From Cyanobium sp. C1_MAG_00004 (lineage in GTDB: Bacteria; Cyanobacteriota; Cyanobacteriia; PCC-6307; Cyanobiaceae), in assembly GCA_027486935.1 (NCBI GenBank), contig JAIXOF010000107.1, positions 1 through 64,000 of the forward strand: a stretch of DNA of 64,000 nucleotides. The letters are read 5' to 3'. The notes beneath the pieces are model-generated. The model saw only the letters and a program-made list of their open reading frames with translations. It made no database searches and was not told the DNA's origin. How positions within the stretch are numbered: position 1 is the first letter of the stretch; the number at the start of each line of letters is the position of its first letter. A program made the translations under genes and the position numbers. Positions 45,068 to 54,976 of this stretch are shown here, piece by piece.

Positions 45068-45757
45068 ATGAGCAGCCCCGCCGATGCACCCGTGAGCGCC
45101 GATGATCTCGACGCCCTGGCGGCCGAGATCGGACCCGGCGGCGCCTTGGCGCCCGAGCGTGAGCAACAGGCCTACCAGGCCCGCATGCAGCGCCGTCAGC
45201 AGGTGCAGCGCCAGCGGGTCGGTGAACGCAACCTCGAGAAGGGGCTGGTGCTGGTGTTCACCGGCGACGGCAAGGGCAAGACCACGGCAGCCCTGGGGAT
45301 GGTGCTGCGCACCCTGGGCCACGGTGAGGCCGTGGCGGTGGTGCAGTTCATCAAGGGCGGCTGGCAGCCCGGCGAGGCCAAGGCCCTCGAGCTGTTCGGC
45401 GACGCCCTGCACTGGCACGCCCTGGGCGAAGGCTTCACCTGGGAAACGCAGGACCGCGAGCGCGACCGGGCCCTGGTGCAGGCTGCCTGGGAGCGCTCAC
45501 TGGACTATCTGCGAGACGCTGACCGCAAGCTGGTGGTCCTTGATGAGGTCAATGTGGCCCTCAAGCTGGGCTATCTGGATGTGAATCAGCTTCTCGAAGG
45601 CCTAGCCATGCGCCCGCCGTTAACCCACGTAGCCCTGACCGGCCGGGGGGCACCGCCAGCCCTGCTGGAGCGGGCCGACCTGGTCACAGAAATGAAGATG
45701 GTCCGCCACCCCTTCAGGGAGCAGGGGGTCAAGGCCCAGAAGGGCATCGAGTTCTGA
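45068..45757 (+). CDS. cobO: Cob(I)yrinic acid a,c-diamide adenosyltransferase
   Basis: Adds the 5'-deoxyadenosyl group to the corrin cobalt during (pseudo)cobalamin synthesis or salvage. The 229-residue protein has the N-terminal region conserved in CobO/BtuR, the P-loop variant FTGDGKGKTTAALGM (about residues 61-75), VVQFIKGGWQPGEAK, LVVLDEVNVALKLGYLD and the end FREQGVKAQKGIEF. The ATG at 45068 was chosen over one three codons upstream. It stands with the methyltransferase upstream and the SOD gene 52 nt downstream. No cobalamin riboswitch is apparent. Confidence 0.93.
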   Translation: MSSPADAPVSADDLDALAAEIGPGGALAPEREQQAYQARMQRRQQVQRQRVGERNLEKGLVLVFTGDGKGKTTAALGMVLRTLGHGEAVAVVQFIKGGWQPGEAKALELFGDALHWHALGEGFTWETQDRERDRALVQAAWERSLDYLRDADRKLVVLDEVNVALKLGYLDVNQLLEGLAMRPPLTHVALTGRGAPPALLERADLVTEMKMVRHPFREQGVKAQKGIEF

Positions 45758-45809
45758 GTCCTTCAGCTCGATGCCAGCACCTAAAAAGACCTGATCAAGC
45801 ACTCGCCCC

Positions 45810-46499
45810 ATGGCCCGATCTCAGCTGTTGAGCCTGTTGGCGAGCCTGGTGCTGCTGTTGGGCTGGTGCCCCCTGCCAGCCTGGGCGGACTTTGCGCTGC
45901 CGCCCCTGCCCTACGCGAGCGAGGCCCTGGAGCCGGTGATCGATGCCACCACGATGTCGATCCACCACGACCGCCATCACGGCGCCTACGTGGCCAACCT
46001 CAACGCCCAGATCGCGGCCAACCCCGGGCTGACCGAGCTAAGCCTCGAGGCGCTACAGGGCCAGATCGCTGATTTTCCGGTAGCGGTGCGGAACAACGGG
46101 GGCGGTCACTGGAACCACAGCCAGTTCTGGACTGTGATGGGCCCAGTCGGCCAGGGCGGCAAGCCCTCGACCCAGTTGCTGAAAGCGATCAACGCCAGCT
46201 TCGGCTCATTGGAGTCGCTGCAAACGGAGTTCAACAAGACGGCCGCGGGGCACTTTGGTTCGGGCTGGGCCTGGCTGATCCGCAAACCCGACGGAACCCT
46301 GGCGATCACCAGCACCGCCAACCAGGACAACCCCCTGATGAACCTCGAGGGCATTGAGCGCGGCACGCCGCTGCTGGGCCTGGATGTGTGGGAGCACGCC
46401 TACTACCTCAAGTATCAGAACCGCCGGCCCGACTACATCGCCGCCTGGTGGGACCTGGTCAATTGGAACGAGGTGAACCGGCGCTTCGCAGCCGTCTAA
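45810..46499 (+). CDS. Manganese-type superoxide dismutase with signal peptide
   Basis: Disproportionates superoxide. The 229-residue precursor starts with a signal peptide (LLSLLASLVLLLGWCPLPAW, then A), so the enzyme is exported to periplasm or thylakoid lumen. Metal ligands are His52 (SIHHDRHHGAY), His103 (HWNHSQFW), Asp192 and His196 (LDVWEHAYY). The motif NNGGGHWNHS matches Mn enzymes, where Fe enzymes have a Gln-containing NNAAQ-type motif. The start is ATG at 45810. The signal peptide contains a Cys at position 20, but no good lipobox follows. Mn preference is family inference. Confidence 0.9.
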   Translation: MARSQLLSLLASLVLLLGWCPLPAWADFALPPLPYASEALEPVIDATTMSIHHDRHHGAYVANLNAQIAANPGLTELSLEALQGQIADFPVAVRNNGGGHWNHSQFWTVMGPVGQGGKPSTQLLKAINASFGSLESLQTEFNKTAAGHFGSGWAWLIRKPDGTLAITSTANQDNPLMNLEGIERGTPLLGLDVWEHAYYLKYQNRRPDYIAAWWDLVNWNEVNRRFAAV

Positions 46500-47273
<774 letters not shown>

Positions 47274-47276
47274 GCC

Positions 47277-47816
47277 ATGGACCTCGAAGCCAGCATGAGC
47301 AAGTCGCTGGATGCCACCCAGCGCACCTTCAACACGATCCGCACGGGACGGGCCAACCCGTCGCTGCTGGACAAGATCCAGGTCGAGTACTACGGCAGCG
47401 ACACGCCCCTCAAGGCGCTGGCCAATCTGTCGACCCCCGACGCGCAGACCATTCAGATTCAGCCCTTCGACACCTCGGCCATGGCGGTGATCGAGAAGGC
47501 GATCGCCACCAGCGACCTGGGTCTCACCTGCAACAACGACGGCAAGGTGATCCGCATCAACATTCCGCCGCTCACCGAAGACCGCCGCAAGGAGCTGTGC
47601 AAGCTGGCGTCCAAATACGCCGAAGAGGGCAAGGTGGCCCTGCGCAACATCCGCCGCGACGCGATCGACAAGATCAAAAAGCAGGAAAAAGAAGGGGAGC
47701 TCTCCGAGGACCAGAGCCGCGACGAACAGGACAAGATCCAGAAGCTCACCGACCGCTTCATCGCCGATCTGGAGAAGCAACTGGCCGAGAAGGAAGCCGA
47801 CATCCTCAAGGTGTGA
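47277..47816 (+). CDS. frr: Ribosome recycling factor
   Basis: Splits post-termination ribosomes together with EF-G. The 179-residue protein has the expected tRNA-like two-domain composition: [20 protein letters not shown] with the conserved Arg, [14 protein letters not shown], the beta domain, and the long helix [19 protein letters not shown] and [15 protein letters not shown]. It lies 3 nt after pyrH. The following gene begins at a GTG that overlaps the frr stop. Confidence 0.97.
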   Translation: MDLEASMSKSLDATQRTFNTIRTGRANPSLLDKIQVEYYGSDTPLKALANLSTPDAQTIQIQPFDTSAMAVIEKAIATSDLGLTCNNDGKVIRINIPPLTEDRRKELCKLASKYAEEGKVALRNIRRDAIDKIKKQEKEGELSEDQSRDEQDKIQKLTDRFIADLEKQLAEKEADILKV

Positions 47817-48940
47817 GCAAGCCTGTTGATGTGGCCGTGGTGGGCGGAGGCGCCGCCGGCGCCAGCACAGCCGTGCACCTGGCCCGCGCCGGCCACAGGG
47901 TGGTTGTGCTCGAAAGGGGTCCTGTTCCCCGGGCCAAGGCCTGTGGTGGTGGCATGGCCGCTTCGGTGCAGCGTTGGTTCCCCTTCGACCTGAGCCCGGC
48001 GGTCGACCAGGTGATCCGCCGGGTGCAGTTCAGCTGGTGCCTCGAGGACCCGGTGATCGCCGAACTGCCCGGCGAGGGACCGTTCTGGATCGTGCGCCGC
48101 GGCAAGCTCGACGCTTTTCTGCTCGAGCAGGCCTGTGCCTCCGGGGCTGAACTGTGCAGCGACTGGCCGGTCGAACGTGTCACCCGCCAGGGCGAGCACT
48201 GGCAGGTGATGGGCCCGACGGGGTCTCTTTCAGCCCGCGCGGTGGTGATCGCCGACGGCAGCAGCTCAGAGCTGGCCACGCCCCTGGGGCTTGGTTCCCC
48301 CCGGCCGCGATATGCCAGCACGGTGGCGGTCGAGCTCGAGGGGCCGGTGCTGGCACCGGACACGGCCCGGTTTGAATTTGGCCTGGTGCAGCATGGCTTC
48401 TGCTGGGCCTTTCCGCGCCAGGGGGGCACCAGCATCGGACTGGGGACCTTCATCGGCCGGGAGGCCGCCGATGCTGACGCCGTGCTGGCGCGGCTGCTGC
48501 CCAGCTTGGGCTTTGCCGCCGATGCCGGCGTGCGCCGCAGCAGTGCCCTGCGCATCTGGGACGGCCATCACCGGCTGCATGGCGATGGGATGGTGGTGGT
48601 GGGCGATGCTGCGTCGCTGTGTGATCCCTTTCTGGCTGAAGGAATCCGTCCGGCTCTGTTGAGCGGCACGCTGGCCGCCGGGGCTCTCGATCGCTGGTTG
48701 ACGGGCGAACCCAACGCTCTGGCGACCTACAGCCAGCAGATGCGCCAGCAATGGGGTGAGTCGATGGCCTGGGGCAAACGGATCGCCCAGGTCTTCTACC
48801 GGGTACCGAAGATCGGTTACCAATTGGGGGTCAAACGGCCCACGGCGCCCCAGCGCATCGCCCAGATCCTCTCGGGCGAGATGGGCTACGGCGATATTGC
48901 CCAGCGGGTGATCCGCCGGCTGCTGTTTCAGGGGTCTTAA
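47813..48940 (+). CDS. Geranylgeranyl reductase family FAD-dependent oxidoreductase
   Basis: A 375-residue flavoprotein of the ChlP/geranylgeranyl reductase superfamily. The dinucleotide-binding motif [20 protein letters not shown] lies at the N-terminus, followed by [35 protein letters not shown] is the second FAD-contact motif, and the lipid-binding middle domain is variable. The true ChlP is usually longer and more conserved, so the hydride acceptor here is unknown; it may act on an isoprenoid lipid. The GTG start at 47813 overlaps the frr stop (GTGA). It is the last gene before the AT-rich block; the DNA changes composition directly after its stop. Confidence 0.85.
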   Translation: MSKPVDVAVVGGGAAGASTAVHLARAGHRVVVLERGPVPRAKACGGGMAASVQRWFPFDLSPAVDQVIRRVQFSWCLEDPVIAELPGEGPFWIVRRGKLDAFLLEQACASGAELCSDWPVERVTRQGEHWQVMGPTGSLSARAVVIADGSSSELATPLGLGSPRPRYASTVAVELEGPVLAPDTARFEFGLVQHGFCWAFPRQGGTSIGLGTFIGREAADADAVLARLLPSLGFAADAGVRRSSALRIWDGHHRLHGDGMVVVGDAASLCDPFLAEGIRPALLSGTLAAGALDRWLTGEPNALATYSQQMRQQWGESMAWGKRIAQVFYRVPKIGYQLGVKRPTAPQRIAQILSGEMGYGDIAQRVIRRLLFQGS

Positions 48941-49236
48941 AGAATCGCTGGCGAGCACGTTAATTTGCGATTCTGGGCACTCACAAGCCGAATCAGGGAG
49001 CAGGGAGGCGGGACACATTCAAACCACTCGAAATTCTACAAAAAATCAAATTGCCCGCATCAACCAGCGGAGCCAGGCGCAGCAAGGATTGTTGACAACC
49101 CTAAACGATTGCCCCATTGTCCCAATAGACAAGACCAGAGCGAGGACCAGCCAACGAAACCAATACCCCCAGCAGAAGCAATCAAGCCAACAACCAACAA
49201 GACGCAATGTCGACGATTATCCTACCCTGAAAGACG
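48941..49236. other. Junction into the AT-rich block
   Basis: No credible gene is present. An eight-base inverted repeat AGAATCGC/GCGATTCT (48941-48948 and 48967-48974) follows the flavoprotein stop without a T-run; it may be a weak terminator. From about 49000 the sequence turns visibly AT-rich. Confidence 0.5.
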
Positions 49237-50318
49237 TCATATCGAGACCACTGATTGCGTCGAGGCAGAACGATAAACGGCTTCCGCCACCTTGATGTCG
49301 CGCAGACCCTCTTCACAAGGAGCGATCAATTTGCCACGATTCACGATTGCAGCACAATCATCATCCATCTGCCTTACAAGCTGATTGGCAACAAAAAAGT
49401 CGATCACCTTGCCGTCAGACATACGCCCCCTATTACCCTGATAAAGTGAGTGGGGATTCATCCGCAACCACCCTCTTTCATAGTGACATTGAGAAAATTC
49501 ATTTCCACACCAAAGCTTGACATATAGGAAGCCCTTGCCCCGCGTCGGAAGCCAAGCAAAAACTGCATGGTTTCTTCAACATCTTTGTAGATCGAGGGAC
49601 GCGTCGTCGACGCCTGTGCAAGCACTGAAACAGGCTCCACTCCTGTGGCCATAGGCGCAGCCTGGATTGCATAAATTCCCATATCTCGCACCGAGCCTCC
49701 ACGCAAGGCTGAGACTTGAAGCCAATTATTTGAACGAGAATCCTAGAAACCAGCGACAGAAGTCAGAAGAACTGGCGCTCCAAACGTTCTGCTACGACCA
49801 ATCGCTTGATAAGCCCGAACATTCGGATCATACTGACAGCGATAGCTAATAGCTAGGCGAACCTTATTAGCCGCAGCGGCAGCAATCATGGATTGACATT
49901 CGGCCACAGTGATCGCCATTGGCTTTTGACAAAAAACGTGCTTGCCAGCATTTGCGGCTCGCACATCGAACGCACAGTGCAAGGAAGGAGGAAGCACAAC
50001 ATAGACAACATCAATCCAAGGATTGTTTGCAATTTCGTCAAATCTGAAGTAATTGTAGATATTCTTGCAAGGAATACAATATTTCTTCCGCCATTGTAAA
50101 ACCTTTGCAGTGGCGCCAGTGACTATGCTCGCAAGATAACAATTCTTCGTCAGCAGCAAAGCCGGCGCAAGCAACTCAGAACTGTAATAACCCAGGCCGA
50201 CAAGAGCAATTCCCAACATGCCACGCCCGCGAGTTTGCTAGGGCAAAGCAGGAATGACAGAATCTTGCAGACCAACAGCAGCAAAGGCTCAAGCCAGCAG
50301 GAAGTCTCGGCGATTCAT
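49237..50318 (-). pseudogene. Pseudogene: glucose-fructose oxidoreductase-like, Tat-exported (broken copy)
   Basis: A decayed duplicate of the intact gene at 50679-51761. Read from the ATG at 50318 it matches the intact protein end to end: MNRRDFLLA, then a TGA at codon 10, a TAG at codon 26, the NAD-binding domain GIALVGLGYYSSELLAPALL, another nonsense codon at 49743-49745 (TAG where the intact copy has Tyr) and a one-base deletion near 49484. After the deletion the frame continues as MNPHSLYQ to the end. Many substitutions have also accumulated (for instance CQKPMA for CEKPMA). The Tat signal is destroyed by the first two stops, so export is impossible even if parts were translated. Confidence 0.9.
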
Positions 50319-50678
50319 TCAAGGATAAAGCGCATTGTCACCCTAGCCAATCCAATCAATCATCAAACGCCAAAGCAACCGCTACATAGATAAACAGAGC
50401 ACAGGAGGAAAGCCAGCAATGCTGATCAAAATAATCATGCTATGGGCAATTTGCAGAAAACTTCAAGCAAGCAAAAGCAAATACCCACCAATCATAAAAT
50501 CAGCCTAGACCAAGCGTAAACACTCAATCAGACTAACAAACAGCAACACAGGGAGCCTCTAATGGTTGCAACAAGAAAAAAGCCAAGGAATCTATTTACA
50601 ATCGCTCACAGCAACAAATGAATTGCGAGGACAAAGAAGAGAAACTATTGTCAACAATCGGACTACATGGCCAAGTTA
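50319..50678. other. AT-rich spacer between the broken and intact oxidoreductase copies
   Basis: About 360 nt without a credible gene. It is A-rich on the plus strand, with short poly-A runs, and contains no insertion-sequence-like terminal repeats that I can see. It lies downstream of the intact copy and upstream of the broken one. It may be residual sequence from the duplication. Confidence 0.5.
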
Positions 50679-51761
50679 TCAAATTGTCACGAGCCCTCGA
50701 GTTGCCGCAGAACGATAAACTGCTTCAACAACCCTAATATCGCGCAGGCCTTCTTCTCCAGGAGCAATAAATTTACCACGACTCATGATTGCCGCACAAT
50801 CATCGTCCATCTGCTTCGCCTGCTGATTGGCAATAAAAAAGTCAATAACTTTGCCATCAGACATATCACCTTTATTACCGTTATATTGCGAATGTGGATT
50901 CATTCGCAACCAGCCTCGCTCATAGTTGACATTAAGATAATTCATTTCAACACCAAAACTTGACATACAGGAAGCCCTTGCGCCACTTGGGAATTCAAGC
51001 AAGAACTGCATGGTCTCATCAACATCCTTGTAGATCGCAGGACGTGTTGTCGATGCCTGTGCGAGCACTGAAACGGGCTCTTCTCCTGTAGCCATGCGCG
51101 CTGCCTGGATGGCATAAATTCCCATATCTCTAACCGAGCCACCCCCCAACGCTTGAACCTGACGCCAATTATTTGAACGTGGGTCATAGAAGCCTGCGAC
51201 CGAGCTCAGCAGAACAGGTGCGCCAAACTTTCGATCACGACTAATCGCCTGATAAGCCTGAATATTCGGATCATGCTGACAACGATAGCCAATAGCCAGA
51301 CGAACTTTATTGGCAGCCGCAGCAGCAATCATTGATTCACATTCGCCCACAGTCATCGCCATTGGTTTTTCACAAAAAACATGCTTACCAGCGTTGGCAG
51401 CACGAACTGCGAAATCGCGATGCAAAGACGGAGGCATAACGACATAAACAATATCGATCTCAGGATTGTTGGCAATATCGTCAAAATTTGAATAGCTATA
51501 AACGTTTTTATCGGGTATCGAATACTTCATTTGCCACTTCGAAATTTTTGCAGGGGTACCAGTGACGATCCCTGCCAAATAACAATTCTTGGTCAGCTGT
51601 AATGCAGGGGCAAGCAAATCAGTACTGTAATAACCCAAGCCAACCAAAGCGATCCCAAGCTTGTCACGCCTGCGACCTTGCTTTGCCAGCGCCGGAACGG
51701 CTGAGCCTGTCAGACCAGCAGCAGCAACAGCTGAAGCAAACAGGAATTCTCGACGATTCAT
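50679..51761 (-). CDS. Tat-exported Gfo/Idh/MocA oxidoreductase (glucose-fructose oxidoreductase-like)
   Basis: A 360-residue NADP-dependent sugar oxidoreductase. A Tat signal, MNRREFLFASAVAAAGLTGS, leads into the Rossmann domain GIALVGLGYYSTDLLAPALQ and the family catalytic segment GKHVFCEKPMAMTV (Lys of EKP). IGYRCQHDPN and VRDMGIYAIQAARMATGEEP follow, with the Asp and Tyr used in Zymomonas GFOR. The closeness to GFOR (YSNFDDIA, YVVMPPSLHRDFAVRAANAG) suggests oxidation of an aldose to its lactone with tightly bound cofactor in the periplasm. It lies in the AT-rich block with a broken copy downstream and a lactonase gene upstream on the same strand. The substrate is not known. Confidence 0.87.
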   Translation of the reverse strand: MNRREFLFASAVAAAGLTGSAVPALAKQGRRRDKLGIALVGLGYYSTDLLAPALQLTKNCYLAGIVTGTPAKISKWQMKYSIPDKNVYSYSNFDDIANNPEIDIVYVVMPPSLHRDFAVRAANAGKHVFCEKPMAMTVGECESMIAAAAANKVRLAIGYRCQHDPNIQAYQAISRDRKFGAPVLLSSVAGFYDPRSNNWRQVQALGGGSVRDMGIYAIQAARMATGEEPVSVLAQASTTRPAIYKDVDETMQFLLEFPSGARASCMSSFGVEMNYLNVNYERGWLRMNPHSQYNGNKGDMSDGKVIDFFIANQQAKQMDDDCAAIMSRGKFIAPGEEGLRDIRVVEAVYRSAATRGLVTI

Positions 51762-51939
51762 GTGACGGCGATGTACTTGGTTGACTCTAAGCCAATCCGC
51801 TAAGGAGCTTCACAAATAGATGGAGTCTGACATCAAGCAGAAAAGACTTAAAAGCATAAAATTGGCAACAGATGAAACGATCATTCGAATCAGCACCGAA
51901 TCAAAGCAGAAGACAGATGATGATGTCAAATTTCAGGCC

Positions 51940-53166
51940 TTAGCTCGATTTTTCTACAAATTCAACGCAAACTGGAGCGAAGATTGGTGCTACTTTCGGT
52001 GAGAATACCGTTTCAGCACCCTGCCATTTGCCAAAAAGTACAGAATCGCCCTCCTGATTAGCAACAAAAAGCCAAGTACCCGAGGGATCAAAACTAAAGT
52101 TTCTTGGTGTCTTAATCTCTCGCCCTGGTTCACTTCGAATGAAGCCTACAGTGGAAAGCTGCCCATTGACTTTCCTGTAAACGACAAGACTATCGTCGCC
52201 GCGATTAGAAGCCACAACGTAGTGTCCCATTGGATGAACTAATACCTCCGCACTGGTATTAAGTTGACGCAAGGCTGATGAAGCATCCTTGGGAAGTGTT
52301 GATAGGGGATTTGGTTGTTGATCGGTTGAAGGCAAAATTTCAAGATTGCCCTTACGGCTTTTTGAAACTTGGAGAATATTGCAGGTTGAATTCAATTCAC
52401 CCACCACATAAGCGCGATAATCGGAAGTTGAAAAAGCAATATGACGTGGACCGGTTCCAGGTGGCAACCCAAGTGAGGGAGGAGCTAGTGGCAGAAGGCT
52501 ACCTGTACGATGGTTGAGTTGGTAAGCAAAAATGCGGTCAAGACCGAGATCAACAACATAGGCGTATTCGATATTATTCAAAACGACAAATTGAGCACAA
52601 TGCGCGTGAGGTGATTCCTGTCGAGTTTTATTCGGACCTAGAACCCCAACATGCTTCTTGAAGTCAGTCAAGCGACCAAGACTTCCATCAGGTTGAAGCG
52701 CAAAAACTGCAGAACTGCCACCACTATAATTGGCAACAATCGCATATTTACCTGTGCTATTAATCGAAATATAGACAGGGTGAGCTCCAGCAGATGGTTT
52801 GCTATTTAAAGGCGTAAGCGCGCCGGTCCTTTGATTGATGCGAAACGAGTGAACAGTTCCCTCATTGCCTTGAGGGCCAGATTGAGCAGTCTCACTTACA
52901 GCATAGAGACAATCACCTTGTGGACCTACCGCTAGATAGGTTGGATTATGCATTGGCGCTGCCAGCACTGGCAGGGATAATTCACCAGTAACTGGGTCAA
53001 ACAAGCTCCGATAAATGCCAAGACTACCTTGTTGCTTTGTATAGGTTCCAAAATAAACCCAAGTAGCCTTAGAAACTCGACTTGTAATCTGCTGCGAATG
53101 GGCAGCCCCAGCCAGGGCAAACAAAGGGAATGATAGAAATGCCTTAACAACAAGCCGACGCTTCAT
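51940..53166 (-). CDS. Exported lactonase family protein (YbhE/Pgl-like beta-propeller)
   Basis: A 408-residue seven-bladed propeller of the lactonase family that includes bacterial 6-phosphogluconolactonase. It begins MKRRLVVKAFLSFPLFALAG and AAHS, a signal peptide with a basic pair compatible with Sec or Tat export. Blade motifs include VYFGTYTKQQGSLGIYRSLF, HPVYISINSTGKYAIVANYS, GPRHIAFSTSDYRAYVVGEL and FVANQEGDSVLF. The start at 53166 is preceded by TGAGG at a good distance and a TATAAT box. It stands upstream of the GFOR-like gene on the same strand, 178 nt away. Hydrolysis of that enzyme's lactone product is a reasonable inference. Confidence 0.85.
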   Translation of the reverse strand: MKRRLVVKAFLSFPLFALAGAAHSQQITSRVSKATWVYFGTYTKQQGSLGIYRSLFDPVTGELSLPVLAAPMHNPTYLAVGPQGDCLYAVSETAQSGPQGNEGTVHSFRINQRTGALTPLNSKPSAGAHPVYISINSTGKYAIVANYSGGSSAVFALQPDGSLGRLTDFKKHVGVLGPNKTRQESPHAHCAQFVVLNNIEYAYVVDLGLDRIFAYQLNHRTGSLLPLAPPSLGLPPGTGPRHIAFSTSDYRAYVVGELNSTCNILQVSKSRKGNLEILPSTDQQPNPLSTLPKDASSALRQLNTSAEVLVHPMGHYVVASNRGDDSLVVYRKVNGQLSTVGFIRSEPGREIKTPRNFSFDPSGTWLFVANQEGDSVLFGKWQGAETVFSPKVAPIFAPVCVEFVEKSS

Positions 53167-53175
53167 TAAACCGTA

Positions 53176-53219
53176 CCTCAAGAAAACAAATAAAAAAATT
53201 CAGCTGATGTAGGATTATA
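53176..53219 (-). promoter_or_regulatory. Promoter -10 box and ribosome binding site of the lactonase gene
   Basis: On the minus strand a perfect TATAAT (53214-53219) lies 47 nt upstream of the ATG at 53166, and TGAGG (53176-53180) lies 9 nt upstream of it. No strong -35 hexamer was found at the usual spacing; the sequence there is T-rich. Confidence 0.5.
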
Positions 53220-53286
53220 TTAACGCAAAAGCTCAAAAAATAAAAGTTAGGATCCAAGCAAAGAAGATCAAGGTGAATGCAACCGT

Positions 53287-53697
53287 TCAGACGAACCGGC
53301 TGCTGTCCTTGAGCTGGCGCAGACGCTGATCGATCGAGCCCAGCAGCTCGATCGCGAACATCGGCGACTCCTGCACGGCAAACAGAAACTTTTCCCGGTT
53401 CATCACCAGCACTTTGCAGTCTGTGATGGCGGTGGCATTGCCGTAACGGCGATGGTCGGGGGTGACCAGTGCACCGGCGCCGAACACATCGCCGGCTTTG
53501 ATGTCCTCGTGGCCACTGTCCTCGTGGCCGCTGTCCTCATTCCAGGTGAGCTGAACCTGGCCTTCCAGCAGCCCGAACATGCAGTCTCCGGATTGACCCG
53601 AGCGAAAAATCATCGCCCCGGCCGGCACATCGATCACCTCACCATTGCTGGCCAGGGCACGCATCGTGTCGAGGGCGTTGACGGTTGGTTTGACCAC
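53287..53697 (-). CDS. Stand-alone cyclic-nucleotide-binding-domain protein
   Basis: A 136-residue protein with a single CRP-like beta-roll (VIDVPAGAMIFRSGQSGDCM, LLEGQVQL, DIKAGDVFGAGALVTPDHRR) and the beginning of the C-helix, but no DNA-binding helix-turn-helix. In the phosphate-binding cassette the usual Glu of FGE is Ala (FGAGA) and the Arg of RxA is replaced (YGNATA), so cAMP or cGMP binding in the canonical way is doubtful. A tandem repeat of EDSGH is encoded by two 15-nt units near 53515-53545. It sits 3 nt from transaldolase on the same strand, so the two are probably co-transcribed. Confidence 0.8.
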   Translation of the reverse strand: MVKPTVNALDTMRALASNGEVIDVPAGAMIFRSGQSGDCMFGLLEGQVQLTWNEDSGHEDSGHEDIKAGDVFGAGALVTPDHRRYGNATAITDCKVLVMNREKFLFAVQESPMFAIELLGSIDQRLRQLKDSSRFV

Positions 53698-53700
53698 TGT

Positions 53701-54876
53701 TCAACTCCTGGCAGCCAGCGACAGGGGGGCACCGAGTCCGCCCCGAACGTCATCGGGAACAAGTCGGCCGTCGTTGTCGGTGTCGAGAGCGGCGAAGACC
53801 GCATCACTCCCGAGCCACTCTTCACGGGTGATGCAACCATCGCCATCGAGGTCATTCAGCAGAAAGATCTCATGGGCGGCATGGTTGAGGGCGGAGCCTC
53901 CTTCCAGCACCACCAGGCGGTGGGTCAGCTGGGCCTCGAGGGTTTCAATCGCCTTGCAGAATCCGCGGATGCCTTCATCGAGCTTCTCGCTGGCCATCGG
54001 ATCGGCGGCCAGCATCTGACGGAACCCGGACTCGTCGAGGTGGATCTGGTCTTCGCTTGCGGCAGGGTCAAACGGATTGAGTTTGCGCACCAGATCCCCG
54101 TCCGTGGAGCGCAACTGATCCAGCAACACCGGGGAAATGGTGAGCAGGTCACAGCCGGCCAACTCGATGATCTCTTCGATGTTGCGGAAGCTGGCACCCA
54201 TGACCTCGGTCTTGTAGCCGTAGGTCTTGAAGTAATTGAAGATCCTGCTGACCGACACCACACCCGGATCCTCAGGGCCCGGGTAATGGTCACGGCCGGT
54301 TGATTTCTTGTACCAATCGAGGATCCTGCCGACAAACGGTGAGATCAGGGTGACGCCGGCCTCGGCACAGGCGACGGCCTGGGCAAACCCGAACAACAGG
54401 GTGAGGTTGCAGTGAATGCCTTCTTTCTCAAGTTGCTCAGCAGCGCGGATACCCTCCCAGGTGGAGGCTATCTTGATCAGCACCCGGTCGTTGCCGATAC
54501 CGGCCTGGTTGTAAAGCCCGATCAGCTTGCGGGCCTTGGCAATGGTGGCTTCGGTGTCAAAGCTCAGGCGGGCGTCAACTTCGGTGGAGACCCGGCCGGG
54601 AACGATCTTGAGGATCTCCTTGCCGAACGTCACACAGATTTCGTCAAGCGCCTCGAGCACGACTGACTCGGCCGAGGCGTCGGCGCCCATGACCGCGCGC
54701 GACTCGCGCAACGAACGGTCGATCAGTTCCTGGTACGTGGCGATCTGGGTGGCCGCCAGAATCAACGACGGATTGGTGGTCGCATCCCGGGGAGTGAACT
54801 GACGGATCGCATCGATGTCGCCGGTATCGGCGACGACCACCGTCATGGCGGCGAGTTGATCGAGCAAGTTGGCCAT
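53701..54876 (-). CDS. tal: Transaldolase with C-terminal EF-hand pair
   Basis: Transfers a dihydroxyacetone unit between sugar phosphates in the non-oxidative pentose phosphate pathway. The N-terminal 320 residues form the TIM barrel with [47 protein letters not shown] (catalytic Lys) and [17 protein letters not shown]. The C-terminal tail carries two calcium-binding loops, [12 protein letters not shown] (342-353) and [12 protein letters not shown] (365-376). That fusion is known from other cyanobacteria and suggests calcium-responsive behaviour, which is unproven. The gene is followed after 3 nt by the cyclic-nucleotide-domain gene. Confidence 0.94.
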   Translation of the reverse strand: MANLLDQLAAMTVVVADTGDIDAIRQFTPRDATTNPSLILAATQIATYQELIDRSLRESRAVMGADASAESVVLEALDEICVTFGKEILKIVPGRVSTEVDARLSFDTEATIAKARKLIGLYNQAGIGNDRVLIKIASTWEGIRAAEQLEKEGIHCNLTLLFGFAQAVACAEAGVTLISPFVGRILDWYKKSTGRDHYPGPEDPGVVSVSRIFNYFKTYGYKTEVMGASFRNIEEIIELAGCDLLTISPVLLDQLRSTDGDLVRKLNPFDPAASEDQIHLDESGFRQMLAADPMASEKLDEGIRGFCKAIETLEAQLTHRLVVLEGGSALNHAAHEIFLLNDLDGDGCITREEWLGSDAVFAALDTDNDGRLVPDDVRGGLGAPLSLAARS

Positions 54877-54976
54877 GCAGATGGGAAGTCCAAAGTCCCT
54901 GATCAGCTCAGGCTAGCGAGGTCTTTTGCAATGCCTAGTCCCGATCCCGTCGGTGTGTGCTGGCACACAAGCCAGG

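Noticed and set aside
48941-48974. Rho-independent terminator after the flavoprotein gene
   Set aside because: The AGAATCGC/GCGATTCT stem has an 18-nt loop and no T-tract; it is mentioned only as a weak structure.
51820-52002. 60-codon frame on the plus strand between the oxidoreductase and lactonase genes
   Set aside because: It overlaps the lactonase 3' end, is Lys/Ser-rich as expected of AT-rich noncoding DNA, and has no recognisable start context.
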